Shown: in pieces, positions 22,788-31,376 of the stretch
Layout: each line of letters starts with the position of its first letter
Numbering within the stretch: position 1 is the stretch's first letter
IMG/VR virus record: IMGVR_UViG_3300008113_000106
Span: 1 to 50,312 of that record
DNA: 50,312 nt
Source of the DNA: a virus
Reading direction: 5' to 3' (one strand)
Notes under the pieces: model-generated
Told to the model about the DNA's origin: nothing
The model's database searches: none
The model's input: the letters and a program-made list of their open reading frames with translations, nothing else
Program-made: the position numbers and the translations under genes

Positions 22788-22967
22788 ATGTTAATCAACA
22801 TTTTTAATTACAAAGGCCATATCATTTGTATCAGAGCATACAACGGTCTATACGAAACAATAGTATCAGGAGATACAATTTATCGATCTTACGAAGAATC
22901 CACTGCTGTTCAAAGAGGCAAGGAATTTGTAGATACTCTACCTGAAACTCCTTCTTCTAAACTTTAA
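22788..22967 (+). CDS. Hypothetical protein, 59 aa
   Basis: An ATG frame of 60 codons filling the gap after the ParB-like gene. The product starts MLINIFNYKGHIICIRAYNG, continues as a short beta-rich protein and ends polar (LPETPSSKL). It ends 10 nt before the muralytic gene. Not recognised. Confidence 0.55.
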   Translation: MLINIFNYKGHIICIRAYNGLYETIVSGDTIYRSYEESTAVQRGKEFVDTLPETPSSKL

Positions 22968-22977
22968 TTTTTATTCT

Positions 22978-23478
22978 ATGTTTATTGAATTAACAAAAAA
23001 TCTCGAGCTAATCAAGCAACCCAACTACAAGAGAATGTTTAAAATCTCTCTATGGGTAAATCTATTCCTAATAGGTCTATTTGTAACTAGTTTTATCAGA
23101 CCAGTGAGAACTATCTATCGAGTTAAAGAAAAGATAGTAGAAAAAATGGTACCTGAAGATATTACTTTGACTGACTCCGCTATATTGGCGGAGTTGGTTA
23201 AGGGTAATTGTATGCTTCCTAACGTCGCTATGGCGCAATCAAAGTTAGAAACAGGTCACTATAAGTCTGAAGTCTGTAAGCAAAACAAAAATCTATTTGG
23301 AATTAAAAAACACAATTGTAAATATGTTGCAGGTGATAATCTTAACCACGCTAGTTATAAAACTTACAAGGATAACATAAAATGTTATTTACATATTCAA
23401 GAACATTATCTTAAAAAAATAAACGGCAAATACGCTTCTGCTCCTGAATATATTAACAATTTAAGACTTATCAAATGA
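22978..23478 (+). CDS. Membrane-anchored N-acetylglucosaminidase-like muralytic enzyme
   Basis: 166 aa: a transmembrane helix at about residues 22-40 puts the C-terminal domain in the periplasm. That domain has the GH73/FlgJ-type signature: VAMAQSKLETGHYKSEVC (83-100, catalytic-type Glu91) followed by KNLFGIK (104-110) and a Tyr/His-containing repeat of aromatic residues. Such enzymes cleave peptidoglycan glycan strands. It lies within the early plus-strand cluster and overlaps the helicase gene by 4 nt, far from the lysis-type genes, so it may act in envelope remodelling or superinfection effects rather than in final lysis. Two extra cysteines flank the motif. Confidence 0.8.
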   Translation: MFIELTKNLELIKQPNYKRMFKISLWVNLFLIGLFVTSFIRPVRTIYRVKEKIVEKMVPEDITLTDSAILAELVKGNCMLPNVAMAQSKLETGHYKSEVCKQNKNLFGIKKHNCKYVAGDNLNHASYKTYKDNIKCYLHIQEHYLKKINGKYASAPEYINNLRLIK

Positions 23479-24566
23479 ACAGAGAAGAGATACAAGCAAC
23501 TGCTCTCAAAGCAGCACTAGGTAAACAGCGTGCAGGATTAGATATTTCTATGGGTGTAGGAAAGACTTATATTGGTCTTCAGTACCTAGACAATCTTTTT
23601 AAAGCCGCTAATAAACCTGATGTAAAGTTTTTGATTGTAGCACCTAAAAGAGATATTTTTCAATCGTGGAAAGATGATATGGAAAAATTTAAATTATCTT
23701 ATTTAAATGACCATGCCACTTTTAGTACTTATTTATCTCTTACAAAGCATCGTCCAGAGCATTACGACATCGTAATTTTGGACGAAGCTCACAATACTAA
23801 ATATTCTCACGAAGAATTTTTAGGTGAATTTACGGGGAGAATCTTAGGATTAACAGGGACTCCCCCTAAATGGGAAGATTCTGAGAAAGGAGAAATGATG
23901 AATGATTACTATCCTGTTGTATTTTCGTACACAGTTGATAACGCAGTAGATCATGGTATTCTTAATAACTATTCTATATTTATTCATAATTTGTCTCTTA
24001 GCCAGAGTAAAACTATCAAGACACCGCAAGGCTGGTATGTTAGTGAAGAAAAGCAATATTCTTGGATTTCGAGCAAAATAGCAAATGCTAAGACAGATAA
24101 AGAAGCATTTTTTGCCAGTATACAAAGAATAAATTTCCTTAAACAGTTTCAGACTAAAGAAGACTACGTAAAGAAAGTTTTGACAATCATTCCTCCAGGA
24201 GAGAAATGTTTAATATTTGCTAATACTACAGTACAAGCAGATAGAATTTGTCCTAATTCACATCACTCTAAACGTAAATCAAATGACTTGGAATTATTTA
24301 AGAAAGGAACTATCACTCAATTGTCTTGTGTAGAACAATTAAGCGAAGGTGTTACTATCCCAGGATTAAAGCACATTATTATTATGCACTCTTACGGTAA
24401 TGAAAAGCGTGCTTCACAAAAAATCGGAAGAGCACTTAGACTTAACCCTGATGATCAATCTCGTATCCACGTACTATGTTACGAAAATACTGTAGATGAA
24501 AAATGGGTAGAGTCTGCTTTAGAAGGATTTAACCAAAAGAAAATATTTACAGCTAAAACTATTTAA
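23475..24566 (+). CDS. SF2 helicase (DEAD/SNF2-like)
   Basis: 363 aa with Walker A GVGKT (residues 27-31), motif Ia FLIVAPKRD, motif II DEAH (near 102-105), motif III LTGTPP, and the second RecA domain ending QLSEGVTIPGLKHII then ASQKIGRALRLN (motifs V and VI with Arg fingers). It is compact, lacking accessory domains, like phage UvsW-type or replication-restart helicases that act on branched DNA or R-loops. Start overlaps the muralytic gene by 4 nt. Substrate cannot be told from sequence. Confidence 0.9.
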   Translation: MNREEIQATALKAALGKQRAGLDISMGVGKTYIGLQYLDNLFKAANKPDVKFLIVAPKRDIFQSWKDDMEKFKLSYLNDHATFSTYLSLTKHRPEHYDIVILDEAHNTKYSHEEFLGEFTGRILGLTGTPPKWEDSEKGEMMNDYYPVVFSYTVDNAVDHGILNNYSIFIHNLSLSQSKTIKTPQGWYVSEEKQYSWISSKIANAKTDKEAFFASIQRINFLKQFQTKEDYVKKVLTIIPPGEKCLIFANTTVQADRICPNSHHSKRKSNDLELFKKGTITQLSCVEQLSEGVTIPGLKHIIIMHSYGNEKRASQKIGRALRLNPDDQSRIHVLCYENTVDEKWVESALEGFNQKKIFTAKTI

Positions 24567-24595
24567 ACTATTTAAACCAACTAAAAACTAAAACT

Positions 24596-24877
24596 ATGGG
24601 ACACGGAGAAATTCCAATTACAGAAGAAGCCTTATTGGCTATGGACTTTGAAAAAATTACAGTAACTAAAGAAGAGTCAGGTAACGAAGAAGATTATTAT
24701 TACTTTAGCTATCGTATTTCTAATAATGGGCAACTAACACTATTGTGTGACCCAGATGATGGTAATCCTTTAGTAGTAAAATTATTGGAAGTACCTGATT
24801 ACGAGTTTACCAAAGTTGAACCTCTTATTGTTTTATTAAACATCATTGAAGATAATCGAGTAATAGAAAAAATATGA
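24596..24877 (+). CDS. Hypothetical acidic protein, 93 aa
   Basis: An acidic alpha/beta protein (EESGNEEDYYYFSYRISNNG) preceded by an ACTAAA leader and overlapping the next gene by 4 nt (ATGA). Not recognised; acidic early proteins of this size sometimes mimic DNA, but there is no direct sign of that. Confidence 0.55.
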   Translation: MGHGEIPITEEALLAMDFEKITVTKEESGNEEDYYYFSYRISNNGQLTLLCDPDDGNPLVVKLLEVPDYEFTKVEPLIVLLNIIEDNRVIEKI

Positions 24878-25125
24878 GCAATCATTTAAAAAATGTTAGA
24901 GAGTTCGATGAACTTTTAGCAGAGCTAGACTTAATGATTAAAAATGATTTTTTGAAATTTAGAGAAGAATTATCTAAATTAGCGGAAAATTACGGTCTAA
25001 ATACTATATTTGAAAGTGAAACCATGGAAGACTCTCAACTGGAGTCTTTAAACTCTATCAGTGAAAATAAAGGAGCAATACATAATGACACAAGTCAAGT
25101 CTCTTCAGGGGAAAATAACTCCTGA
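24874..25125 (+). CDS. Hypothetical coiled-coil protein, 83 aa
   Basis: Residues about 1-45 form a charged helix (FDELLAELDLMIKNDFLKFR) and the C-terminus is Ser/Asn-rich. It overlaps both neighbours (4 nt with the upstream gene, 41 nt with the downstream one), typical of a compact early operon. Function unknown. Confidence 0.5.
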   Translation: MSNHLKNVREFDELLAELDLMIKNDFLKFREELSKLAENYGLNTIFESETMEDSQLESLNSISENKGAIHNDTSQVSSGENNS

Positions 25126-25264
25126 ATTTATCGATTATTGTAATGTAAATAACATAGATCTGGTTAAATGGTATCGTTGGCAATTACATTTAATTTGGGA
25201 ACAAAGAAGGATACACAGACACTATAATAAAACTTTATGTACAAACTCATCTATCAAGAATTAA
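25085..25264 (+). CDS. Hypothetical protein, 59 aa
   Basis: The ATG at 25085 is favoured because AGGAG stands 9 nt before it, one of the few clear Shine-Dalgarno sites in the window; an earlier GTG at 25061 would place this site inside the gene. The protein has a Trp-rich, basic C-terminal half (LVKWYRWQLHLIWEQRRIHR), suggesting nucleic-acid or membrane contact. Confidence 0.5.
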   Translation: MTQVKSLQGKITPEFIDYCNVNNIDLVKWYRWQLHLIWEQRRIHRHYNKTLCTNSSIKN

Positions 25265-25467
25265 AAGAAAAAGTAGAAATTTTACAAGTATCAGTTAAAT
25301 CTGGAGACTCTTGGGAACTTTTAAAAGATCAAGAAATTGTAGAAAAAGTAGAGAAAGCTTTTCTTAAAAACAAAATGCCTCGTAATAATGTTAAAATTGG
25401 GTACGGAGAAGCTGTCTATTCACCAAATATGAACTACATTACAGGTAAGTTTGAGATAGTTGAATAA
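25237..25467 (+). CDS. Hypothetical protein, 76 aa
   Basis: A small alpha/beta protein with a charged helix (LKEKVEILQVSVKSGDSWEL). It overlaps the previous gene by 28 nt and is followed by a promoter. No family recognised. Confidence 0.5.
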   Translation: MYKLIYQELKEKVEILQVSVKSGDSWELLKDQEIVEKVEKAFLKNKMPRNNVKIGYGEAVYSPNMNYITGKFEIVE

Positions 25468-25473
25468 ATCTAT

Positions 25474-25503
25474 TTTACTTTTTTTTATATTTCTTTATAT
25501 TTG
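25474..25503 (+). promoter_or_regulatory. Plus-strand promoter TTTAC-N17-TATATTTG
   Basis: TTTAC (25474-25478), 17 nt, TATATTTG (25496-25503), resembling the late-type promoters apart from one base in the -33 box. It precedes the 73-aa gene. Confidence 0.55.
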
Positions 25504-25523
25504 AATTATACAAAAACAATATT

Positions 25524-25745
25524 ATGACACGCTCAGAGTTTATCTTCATAAGTATTTTAAGAGATTTTGATTTAGATTTTGCAAACGAACCTTATGATGT
25601 TCAGTTTGATTTAGGACCTAAATTTTATAAAAAGTTTCTTAAAAGTGAATTCAATGATCCTACTAAGTCAGAGGATGAAAATATTGAAAAATATTTAACC
25701 CTTGAGTACATTGACGAAGATATCGACGTTATTGACGAAGACTAA
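25524..25745 (+). CDS. Hypothetical acidic protein, 73 aa
   Basis: Strongly acidic, particularly at the C-terminus (EYIDEDIDVIDED), with an N-terminal FIFISILRDFDLDFANEPYD. It has its own promoter and terminator, hence a monocistronic early gene. A DNA-mimic-like role is possible from charge alone but not shown. Confidence 0.55.
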   Translation: MTRSEFIFISILRDFDLDFANEPYDVQFDLGPKFYKKFLKSEFNDPTKSEDENIEKYLTLEYIDEDIDVIDED

Positions 25746-25767
25746 TTAACTAAAAACTAAACAATCT

Positions 25768-25794
25768 AAAGGGGGCTTAACAGTCCCCTTTTTT
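25768..25794 (+). terminator. Terminator after the 73-aa gene
   Basis: AAAGGGG/CCCCTTT stem with loop gCTTAACAGt and a TTTTTT tract. Confidence 0.85.
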
Positions 25795-25808
25795 AATTTA
25801 AAAAAACT

Positions 25809-26375
25809 ATGGGAATGGACATTTTTGGAAAGAATCCTACATTGGTAGGAGTAAAACCTGAAATAGATTTTGTTACCGCTTCGAAGGAAGCGAAGGAAGA
25901 ATATTTTGCTGAAATGGATAAATGGGAAAGTAATAATCCTGGTTATTATTTCAGAGCTAATCTTTGGTCTTGGAGACCAATTCAGATGATTATTAATCAA
26001 GTAAATCTAAATAAAGATTTAGGAATAGACACTAGTGAATTTGGTTACAACAGCGGAGCGGGGTTAGATACAGCAGAAGAATGTATAATCTTGGCAGATG
26101 CTCTTGTTGAATTTATGGAAAATGCAGAACTAGATGATTCAGATGATAGAATTTATTTATGTTTAGGTATGTGGGTTAGTCAAGAAGGTGGACTCAGTGT
26201 ACCAGAAGAAATTACAGAAGATTTAAATAAACAGTTTTCAATGGGTAAACTTATTCAGGGCGGAGTAGTAGGTAGCGATGGTAATTTGTACTATCCTGCT
26301 TGGAGTACAAGTAATTCACATATGAGAGAGTTTATTACCTTTTTACGCAATTGTGGAGGATTTCAGATATGGTAA
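25809..26375 (+). CDS. MGMDIFGKNP-type conserved protein, 188 aa
   Basis: The N-terminus MGMDIFGKNP with a following YYFRANLWSWRPIQ is the signature of a family I recognise from phages and bacteria (proteins beginning MGxDxYGxNP with YFRNNxWWWRPL); its function is not known to me. The central part is acidic and helical (AEECIILADALVEFMENAELDDSD). It overlaps the next gene by 7 nt, indicating translational coupling. I do not infer an activity. Confidence 0.7.
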   Translation: MGMDIFGKNPTLVGVKPEIDFVTASKEAKEEYFAEMDKWESNNPGYYFRANLWSWRPIQMIINQVNLNKDLGIDTSEFGYNSGAGLDTAEECIILADALVEFMENAELDDSDDRIYLCLGMWVSQEGGLSVPEEITEDLNKQFSMGKLIQGGVVGSDGNLYYPAWSTSNSHMREFITFLRNCGGFQIW

Positions 26376-26995
26376 GAGGGAAATTCTATAAGCCAGTTTC
26401 CCCGAAAGAAAAAATAAAAAACTTTTTCTTAAGTTTATTATTTTGGAAAGGAAGAAAAAAGGGTATGATTCACACTATGGATATCAAGTGGTCTCATATT
26501 AGAATAATATTCTATCCAAAGCATTTCCACGAAAAGTATGGCTATTTAGGATCTGTTCCCCATCACCCAGAAACTGATTACTTTAAAGCAATTTATCCTC
26601 TTATTATTTTAATGGACCATGAAGCAAAGCCAAAATGGTGTCCAAGATGGTTCTTAAGATTCCTCCATTTGTTTGGTAACGATAATTCTATTGTAAGAGT
26701 CAGAAACTTTACTTTAAATAAATTATTCTCCAGACTAACAAAAGGTATCAGTATGTGGGACTATAAAACAAAGTGGCACGACTATGACCTACGCATATCA
26801 GTTACAGGCAACCAAATGATCCAAGACCTCGCAGACGACATAGAGTCTTGTTTTTACCGTAAAGGTAGAAGAAAAGAATTACTTGAATCTTTGAAAAGTT
26901 TTGCATCAGCAGAAGGGAGATTTAATCAATGGTCTTCTCTATGTGAATTAGAAGCATTAGTACGTACAATTATCGAAGAACAAACTGAAAACTAA
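26369..26995 (+). CDS. Hypothetical basic protein, 208 aa
   Basis: The ATG at 26369 overlaps the upstream stop (ATGGTAA); a longer frame exists but has no better start. The protein is basic and Trp/His-rich (PKWCPRWFLRFLHLFGND; SMWDYKTKWHDYDLRI), with one hydrophobic stretch near the N-terminus (FFLSLLFW). No known domain. Coupled to the MGMDIFGKNP gene, so possibly its partner. Confidence 0.6.
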   Translation: MVRGKFYKPVSPKEKIKNFFLSLLFWKGRKKGMIHTMDIKWSHIRIIFYPKHFHEKYGYLGSVPHHPETDYFKAIYPLIILMDHEAKPKWCPRWFLRFLHLFGNDNSIVRVRNFTLNKLFSRLTKGISMWDYKTKWHDYDLRISVTGNQMIQDLADDIESCFYRKGRRKELLESLKSFASAEGRFNQWSSLCELEALVRTIIEEQTEN

Positions 26996-26999
26996 AACT

Positions 27000-27713
27000 A
27001 TGACAATACAATCATTTAGAAACGCAGAATTAGACAACGTAATCCTAGAGATAGGAGACCAAGACGAGTGGAAGCAGTTAGCTGCTGAGATGGGCTTAGA
27101 GAAGCAAATGGAGTTTGTACAACAAGCTAAATCTCCTCTACCTTACCCTTATATGAATCAAAGTATGCAAAACATCTTTGGTACCTTGTGTGGGTCTAAA
27201 GTAGACTTTAAAGAGTATTCAAAGACTCCTATGCCTTTAGAAGTTATGAGAGAGTTGGCTTTTTGTAAATCTGAAAAGTACTTTAACGATATCAAGATTT
27301 GGTACGATGATAAAACTCCAGATCCTATTGCTGTAGGAACTTGTATAAGATTCTCTGCTACTTACTACAAAACCCAAGAAGATAAAGACAGAGGCACTTG
27401 GCAAAACAGAGAAAGTACTCCTTATGACTTTACATCTAGAGAGCAAGCAAAAGACTATGTTGAAACTATGGGCTTTGTATTTAACGACACTAGCAACCAA
27501 ACCAATCAATATCTTATCGCTCGTTGGGCTGATGAACTTAGACCTATGGAAGAGTTAAAAGCACTAGCATTAGACAGACTTCAAGACAAGTATGTATCTG
27601 AATGGAACAAAGCCATTAAAGAGCTTCAGTCAAAGGTAGCTACAGCTAAAGAAACTCTTAACCTTTTCTTGATGGGAGAAATCTCAGAGTGGGATCTTCG
27701 CAGAAATCTTTAA
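27000..27713 (+). CDS. Hypothetical protein, 237 aa
   Basis: Mixed alpha/beta protein. The middle (YFNDIKIWYDDKTPDPIAVG) and the C-terminal helix (KELQSKVATAKETLNLFLMG) stand out, but no motif is recognised. It starts 4 nt after the previous stop with an AAAACTAAAACT leader, and is followed by the tRNA-Met locus. Confidence 0.6.
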   Translation: MTIQSFRNAELDNVILEIGDQDEWKQLAAEMGLEKQMEFVQQAKSPLPYPYMNQSMQNIFGTLCGSKVDFKEYSKTPMPLEVMRELAFCKSEKYFNDIKIWYDDKTPDPIAVGTCIRFSATYYKTQEDKDRGTWQNRESTPYDFTSREQAKDYVETMGFVFNDTSNQTNQYLIARWADELRPMEELKALALDRLQDKYVSEWNKAIKELQSKVATAKETLNLFLMGEISEWDLRRNL

Positions 27714-27801
27714 TTGAGGTACACCTTCAGCTAAAAAAGTTAAAATTCTAGCACAATGCATTACGTATTTTGAAAAATAATAACTTAATTTGAAAAGTTA
27801 A

Positions 27802-27872
27802 TGCGAGTTGGTGTAATGGTAACATATTGGGCTCATAACCCAAAGTTCTAGGTTCGAGTCCTAGGTTCGCAA
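27802..27872 (+). tRNA. tRNA-Met (anticodon CAU)
   Basis: 71-nt cloverleaf: acceptor TGCGAGT/GTTCGCA with two G-T pairs, D stem GTGT/ACAT, anticodon stem TTGGG/CCCAA around CTCATAA (CAT), T arm CTAGG/CCTAG. Could be an elongator Met or a lysidine-modified Ile tRNA; sequence alone does not decide. CCA not encoded. Confidence 0.93.
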
Positions 27873-27876
27873 CAAA

Positions 27877-27940
27877 CAACCTGTACCCTTGAAAAACTCG
27901 TATTTAAAGATAAGCAGGTTGGCTTCGAAATAAAAGGGTA
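27877..27940 (+). ncRNA. Candidate H-type pseudoknot downstream of tRNA-Met
   Basis: Two interleaved complementary pairs: CAACCTG (27877-27883) with CAGGTTG (27915-27921), and TACCCTT (27884-27890) with AAGGGTA (27934-27940). The order A-B-A'-B' makes a pseudoknot rather than nested hairpins. Possible tRNA trailer, decay-blocking or leader element of the gene at 27973. Confidence 0.35.
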
Positions 27941-27972
27941 TTAGAATAAGAAGCAAACATAAAAGTAGAACT

Positions 27973-28194
27973 ATGATTAACAAACAAACGTCAGTTCAAT
28001 TACTATTTGAAAAGCTTTGGGATGAACCAAAAGACAAATTTACTTGGAATGCTATACTAAAAGAGCATCTAGAAATGCATAAGCATGAAATAATGGATGC
28101 TAGAAGAAACGGCTCTTATAAAGTCACTGAAAAATATGGTGAAAAAAGAACCAACATACAATACTACAACGAAACCTACGGAGGTAACAAATGA
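27973..28194 (+). CDS. Hypothetical protein, 73 aa
   Basis: A charged, helical protein (LLFEKLWDEPKDKFTWNAIL) with a His-rich middle. Its end overlaps the start of the next small membrane gene (ATGATG). No recognised family. Confidence 0.5.
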   Translation: MINKQTSVQLLFEKLWDEPKDKFTWNAILKEHLEMHKHEIMDARRNGSYKVTEKYGEKRTNIQYYNETYGGNK

Positions 28195-28292
28195 TGCAAA
28201 CATTAGCTACAATATTAATCTTATCTTTGATTTGGCTTTTAGCCCTAGCTTATTCTAAATATCGCAACGACAATTTTAACCCATACAAATAA
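28191..28292 (+). CDS. Single-TM small membrane peptide, 33 aa
   Basis: MMQTLATILILSLIWLLALA forms one transmembrane helix, followed by a short polar C-terminus (YSKYRNDNFNPYK). It overlaps the previous gene's last codon and ends 3 nt before the next. Such tiny membrane peptides are common in phage early regions; function unknown. Confidence 0.5.
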   Translation: MMQTLATILILSLIWLLALAYSKYRNDNFNPYK

Positions 28293-28295
28293 CAT

Positions 28296-28583
28296 ATGAT
28301 AATTAAGTGGAAATACAGACCCTCAGGGGAGTGTCCAGTTGAATCAGAAGGTTGGTTCTTAGGATACTATTTTTATTTTAGAGCTAGATACGACTCTGCT
28401 ACTATTGAATTTAGCCACTCAAAAGAATTTTGGGATAATGATCTTCTTCATGCTCGATATACTCTTTTTAGAACTGAAGGTCAATATTCTGCTGGCTATC
28501 TTCGTAATTGGTTTTGTAAACTATTAATTTACAAAGGATGTTTTAAATTTTTACTAAAAAGAAATAAATACAAAATACTTTAA
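28296..28583 (+). CDS. Hypothetical aromatic-rich protein, 95 aa
   Basis: Many Tyr/Phe/Trp residues (GWFLGYYFYFRARYDSATIE) and a basic C-terminus (KFLLKRNKYKIL). No domain recognised. It lies in an operon of small proteins with almost no spacing (3 nt before the next gene). Confidence 0.5.
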   Translation: MIIKWKYRPSGECPVESEGWFLGYYFYFRARYDSATIEFSHSKEFWDNDLLHARYTLFRTEGQYSAGYLRNWFCKLLIYKGCFKFLLKRNKYKIL

Positions 28584-28586
28584 TTT

Positions 28587-28958
28587 ATGAGACTCAAAAA
28601 TGACCAACAGCCTAAAGTGCTGTTAACAAAAAACGAAGAAGGAGAACTTGTAATCGACCCTGATTTTCTAAAAGTATTCCAAGAAGAAAAAAAATTCTGG
28701 AAACTTGTTAGAGAAAACGATGGTTTAGAGAATACCTCAAAAGATGTTTTATGGATTGAATGGAATTCAGACGGAACATTTAAAGAAAAATTCTCAGAAC
28801 CTGCAGTCGGTAGATCTTTGCTCATGTCTCCATTTAATCAATTTTTTACTTGGCAGACAACTACTATTACTGAGATAATCGAAGAGAAAGAAGGTTATCT
28901 TAAATTTAAAACAAAAAATAGTAACTATGAGCTCAGTAGAATACAAGAACAGGTATAA
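28587..28958 (+). CDS. Hypothetical protein, 123 aa
   Basis: A charged N-terminal half (QEEKKFWKLVRENDGLEN) and a beta C-terminal half. It overlaps the next gene by 32 nt, one of the longer overlaps in the operon. Function unknown. Confidence 0.5.
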   Translation: MRLKNDQQPKVLLTKNEEGELVIDPDFLKVFQEEKKFWKLVRENDGLENTSKDVLWIEWNSDGTFKEKFSEPAVGRSLLMSPFNQFFTWQTTTITEIIEEKEGYLKFKTKNSNYELSRIQEQV

Positions 28959-29349
28959 CGATATTTATACTTTTAGTAAAACTGAGGACGGAGACGTTCT
29001 ATGGAAAGGAGACTTCAGATGGTGCAGAAATGCGTGGGCTAATGACTATAACAAAGCCTACGAACAGTACCTAAAAGATGAACCTAACCCTATTTCTTTT
29101 GAAGACTTCCAAGTAGAAGTACACAATTACGACAAAACTACTTTTGAGCCTAGCTTTATAGGTGAAAAGTATCGAATGTTAGTATTTTCTGACATGACTA
29201 AAATCCATATGGTAGATCCTTCAGGTGGGCCTTACATAGAAGAAGGTATGCATTTAGGAAGATTACTAGGAGAAGAATTTCAAAACATGATTGTAAATGG
29301 ATTTGAAAACATTGAAGGTGGCTGGAAAATCTTAATTAAAAAGATCTAA
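28927..29349 (+). CDS. Hypothetical protein, 140 aa
   Basis: A mixed-composition protein with Trp/Tyr-rich segments (WKGDFRWCRNAWANDYNKAY) and a Gly-rich loop (MVDPSGGPYIEEG). Start chosen at the ATG with an upstream AACT; it overlaps the previous gene by 32 nt. A terminator follows. Confidence 0.55.
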   Translation: MSSVEYKNRYNDIYTFSKTEDGDVLWKGDFRWCRNAWANDYNKAYEQYLKDEPNPISFEDFQVEVHNYDKTTFEPSFIGEKYRMLVFSDMTKIHMVDPSGGPYIEEGMHLGRLLGEEFQNMIVNGFENIEGGWKILIKKI

Positions 29350-29371
29350 AATAACTTTAAACTAACTAACG

Positions 29372-29399
29372 AAAGGCTGCCTATATGGTGGCCTTTTTT
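29372..29399 (+). terminator. Terminator before the 650-aa gene
   Basis: AAAGGC..GCCTTT stem with inner pairing and a TTTTTT tract. Confidence 0.8.
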
Positions 29400-29423
29400 A
29401 TTTAAGAAACTAATCGAAAAACT

Positions 29424-31376
29424 ATGCCTTTAGAAACAACAAGCTTGTCCGAAATATCTATGAGTATTTTGGACCCATTTTCCGATGAATTCCTCTTCAA
29501 AGTAGCAGAAGTAAATGAAAAACTTGCTACGATAGAAGAAAACACTTTTAATAGCTCTAAAGTAAGAAAGAAGCGAGCTATTACTCCAAAATTTTATTTA
29601 GACAAACCTTTAATTAAAAGGTTAGAAAAACTTAAAAAAACCACTGAAGACACTGACGTATTAAATATTATAGATGCTTTGTTGACAAAAACAAGACAAG
29701 AAAACAGCAGTATAAATTACTTAGGCTTATCAAGAGATGACTTTTCTAAAATTTCTTATATGGATACAGCTCGTGTTGACAGGTTCAAAGATGAAACTTT
29801 CACAAAAGTTTATCTTAAAAGTGGTGCAACTATTAAGGTACATAGACGAGTAAGAAGATTTAATTACTCAACTAGAGATTACTCGGAAATCGAAACATAT
29901 GAAAGTTTAAAAATAACCTCTAGTAGGGTAGGTACTCCTATAGTTTGTGAAAAATCAGAAGATGGATACTATGTATTACCTCCAGAAGCAAGAGTTAATT
30001 TTTATAGCAGAACCCTGATAGGTGTTTTACAAAGTACAATACTCCAAGACGGTCGAAATGTACTTCACTTTGAAAACAGAATATATAATGCTTTATCTAC
30101 TACTTTCGAGGTAGACTTAGTACCTGTTACCCAATCTATGCTTTGGAACCCCGATAGAAGATATCACTCTAGTGTGGGCAAAGTCGTTAGGAAAATCTTC
30201 GGAAATCAATTTAATGATAATGCAATCTGTAAGTTTGCTGAACAGTACTTCCAATTAATAGTAGTTAATGATAACAACTATGATTTAATTTTTGCTGAAG
30301 GTACCGATATAAGAAAATACTATCATCAAGATAGTTATTTACCTGCAAATAGCTCACAGTTGTGGAATTCTTGTATGAGATATCAGCAATGTAGAAATTA
30401 CTTCAGAATGTATGAAGAAAATCCTAATTGTAAGTTGGCTGTATTACTTTATAAACCTAAAGGCGGTACTCAGGCCTTAGTATCTGCAAGAGCACTTATT
30501 TGGAGTAACCAGCAAGGTAACTTTGTTGATCGTATATACTTTTATAACACTAAATCAGAAGCAATTATGAAAAATCAATTGCTCTCAATGGGTTACAAGA
30601 GTATGCGTGAAGGAAGAGTAGGCTATTATAATAATGTACCTGTGGAAATTAATGCACCTATAATGGATACTTTAATAGAAGAAAATGCAGAATTTCCTTA
30701 TGTAGATAGTTTACGATACTATGATCCTGCTAGAAAAGTGCTTACTGCCGATACTCCTCCAAGTAATGTATACGCTTACTTTTCACAAACAGGCGGAGGC
30801 TTCGATAGCAGGGGTATAGATAGAGCCCCTGTAGAAAACGAGTCTGAATGTGGTGCTTGTGGTCGTCATCTACACGAGGATGATATGTATTACATCGAAA
30901 GAGGAAGAGCTGAAGGAGAATATCATTGCGAAAACTGTGCTGTTTGGATAGACGGAAGAGATATCTATGTAGATGAGAGAGATGCAGTAAGAGATTTATA
31001 TGACGAATACATTTATGTAGACGATGCTGTCTCTTTATGTAATGGTTTATTTATGCATCAAGATTGTGCTGACCTTGCAGAGTATGAAAATAACTATGGA
31101 TATTTCTCTACAGATGATAACAGATTTGCATATTCTGAAATTGATGGAAAATATTACCATCCATCAGACCCATTCTTATTGTCTTTAACTATAGAAACAG
31201 AACAAATCGAAACACAAATCGAAACACAAATTGAACAAATTAACGAAACAAACCATGAAACAAACCAACCAACTAACACACCTACCTATGGAGAATCTAT
31301 CTCCTGCGCAACCTCAAATACAACATCAATTACAATTAACACCAACGGCTCAGTCAACCTACTCGACATCCTCTAA
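29424..31376 (+). CDS. Large phage protein with C-terminal zinc ribbon, 650 aa
   Basis: The central part has SQLWNSCMRYQQCRNYFRMY ... NCKLAVLLYK ... ARALIW (about 310-370), a pattern I know from large uncharacterised phage proteins (a SCMR block, then a strand, then RALxW). Residues about 475-504 hold CGACGRHLH ... CENC, a zinc-binding knuckle, with aromatic repeats after it. The C-terminal 60 residues are low-complexity Gln/Thr/Asn/Glu-rich and overlap the next gene. It heads an operon with the metallopeptidase. I cannot assign an activity; a nucleic-acid-binding or virion role are both possible. Confidence 0.65.
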   Translation: MPLETTSLSEISMSILDPFSDEFLFKVAEVNEKLATIEENTFNSSKVRKKRAITPKFYLDKPLIKRLEKLKKTTEDTDVLNIIDALLTKTRQENSSINYLGLSRDDFSKISYMDTARVDRFKDETFTKVYLKSGATIKVHRRVRRFNYSTRDYSEIETYESLKITSSRVGTPIVCEKSEDGYYVLPPEARVNFYSRTLIGVLQSTILQDGRNVLHFENRIYNALSTTFEVDLVPVTQSMLWNPDRRYHSSVGKVVRKIFGNQFNDNAICKFAEQYFQLIVVNDNNYDLIFAEGTDIRKYYHQDSYLPANSSQLWNSCMRYQQCRNYFRMYEENPNCKLAVLLYKPKGGTQALVSARALIWSNQQGNFVDRIYFYNTKSEAIMKNQLLSMGYKSMREGRVGYYNNVPVEINAPIMDTLIEENAEFPYVDSLRYYDPARKVLTADTPPSNVYAYFSQTGGGFDSRGIDRAPVENESECGACGRHLHEDDMYYIERGRAEGEYHCENCAVWIDGRDIYVDERDAVRDLYDEYIYVDDAVSLCNGLFMHQDCADLAEYENNYGYFSTDDNRFAYSEIDGKYYHPSDPFLLSLTIETEQIETQIETQIEQINETNHETNQPTNTPTYGESISCATSNTTSITINTNGSVNLLDIL

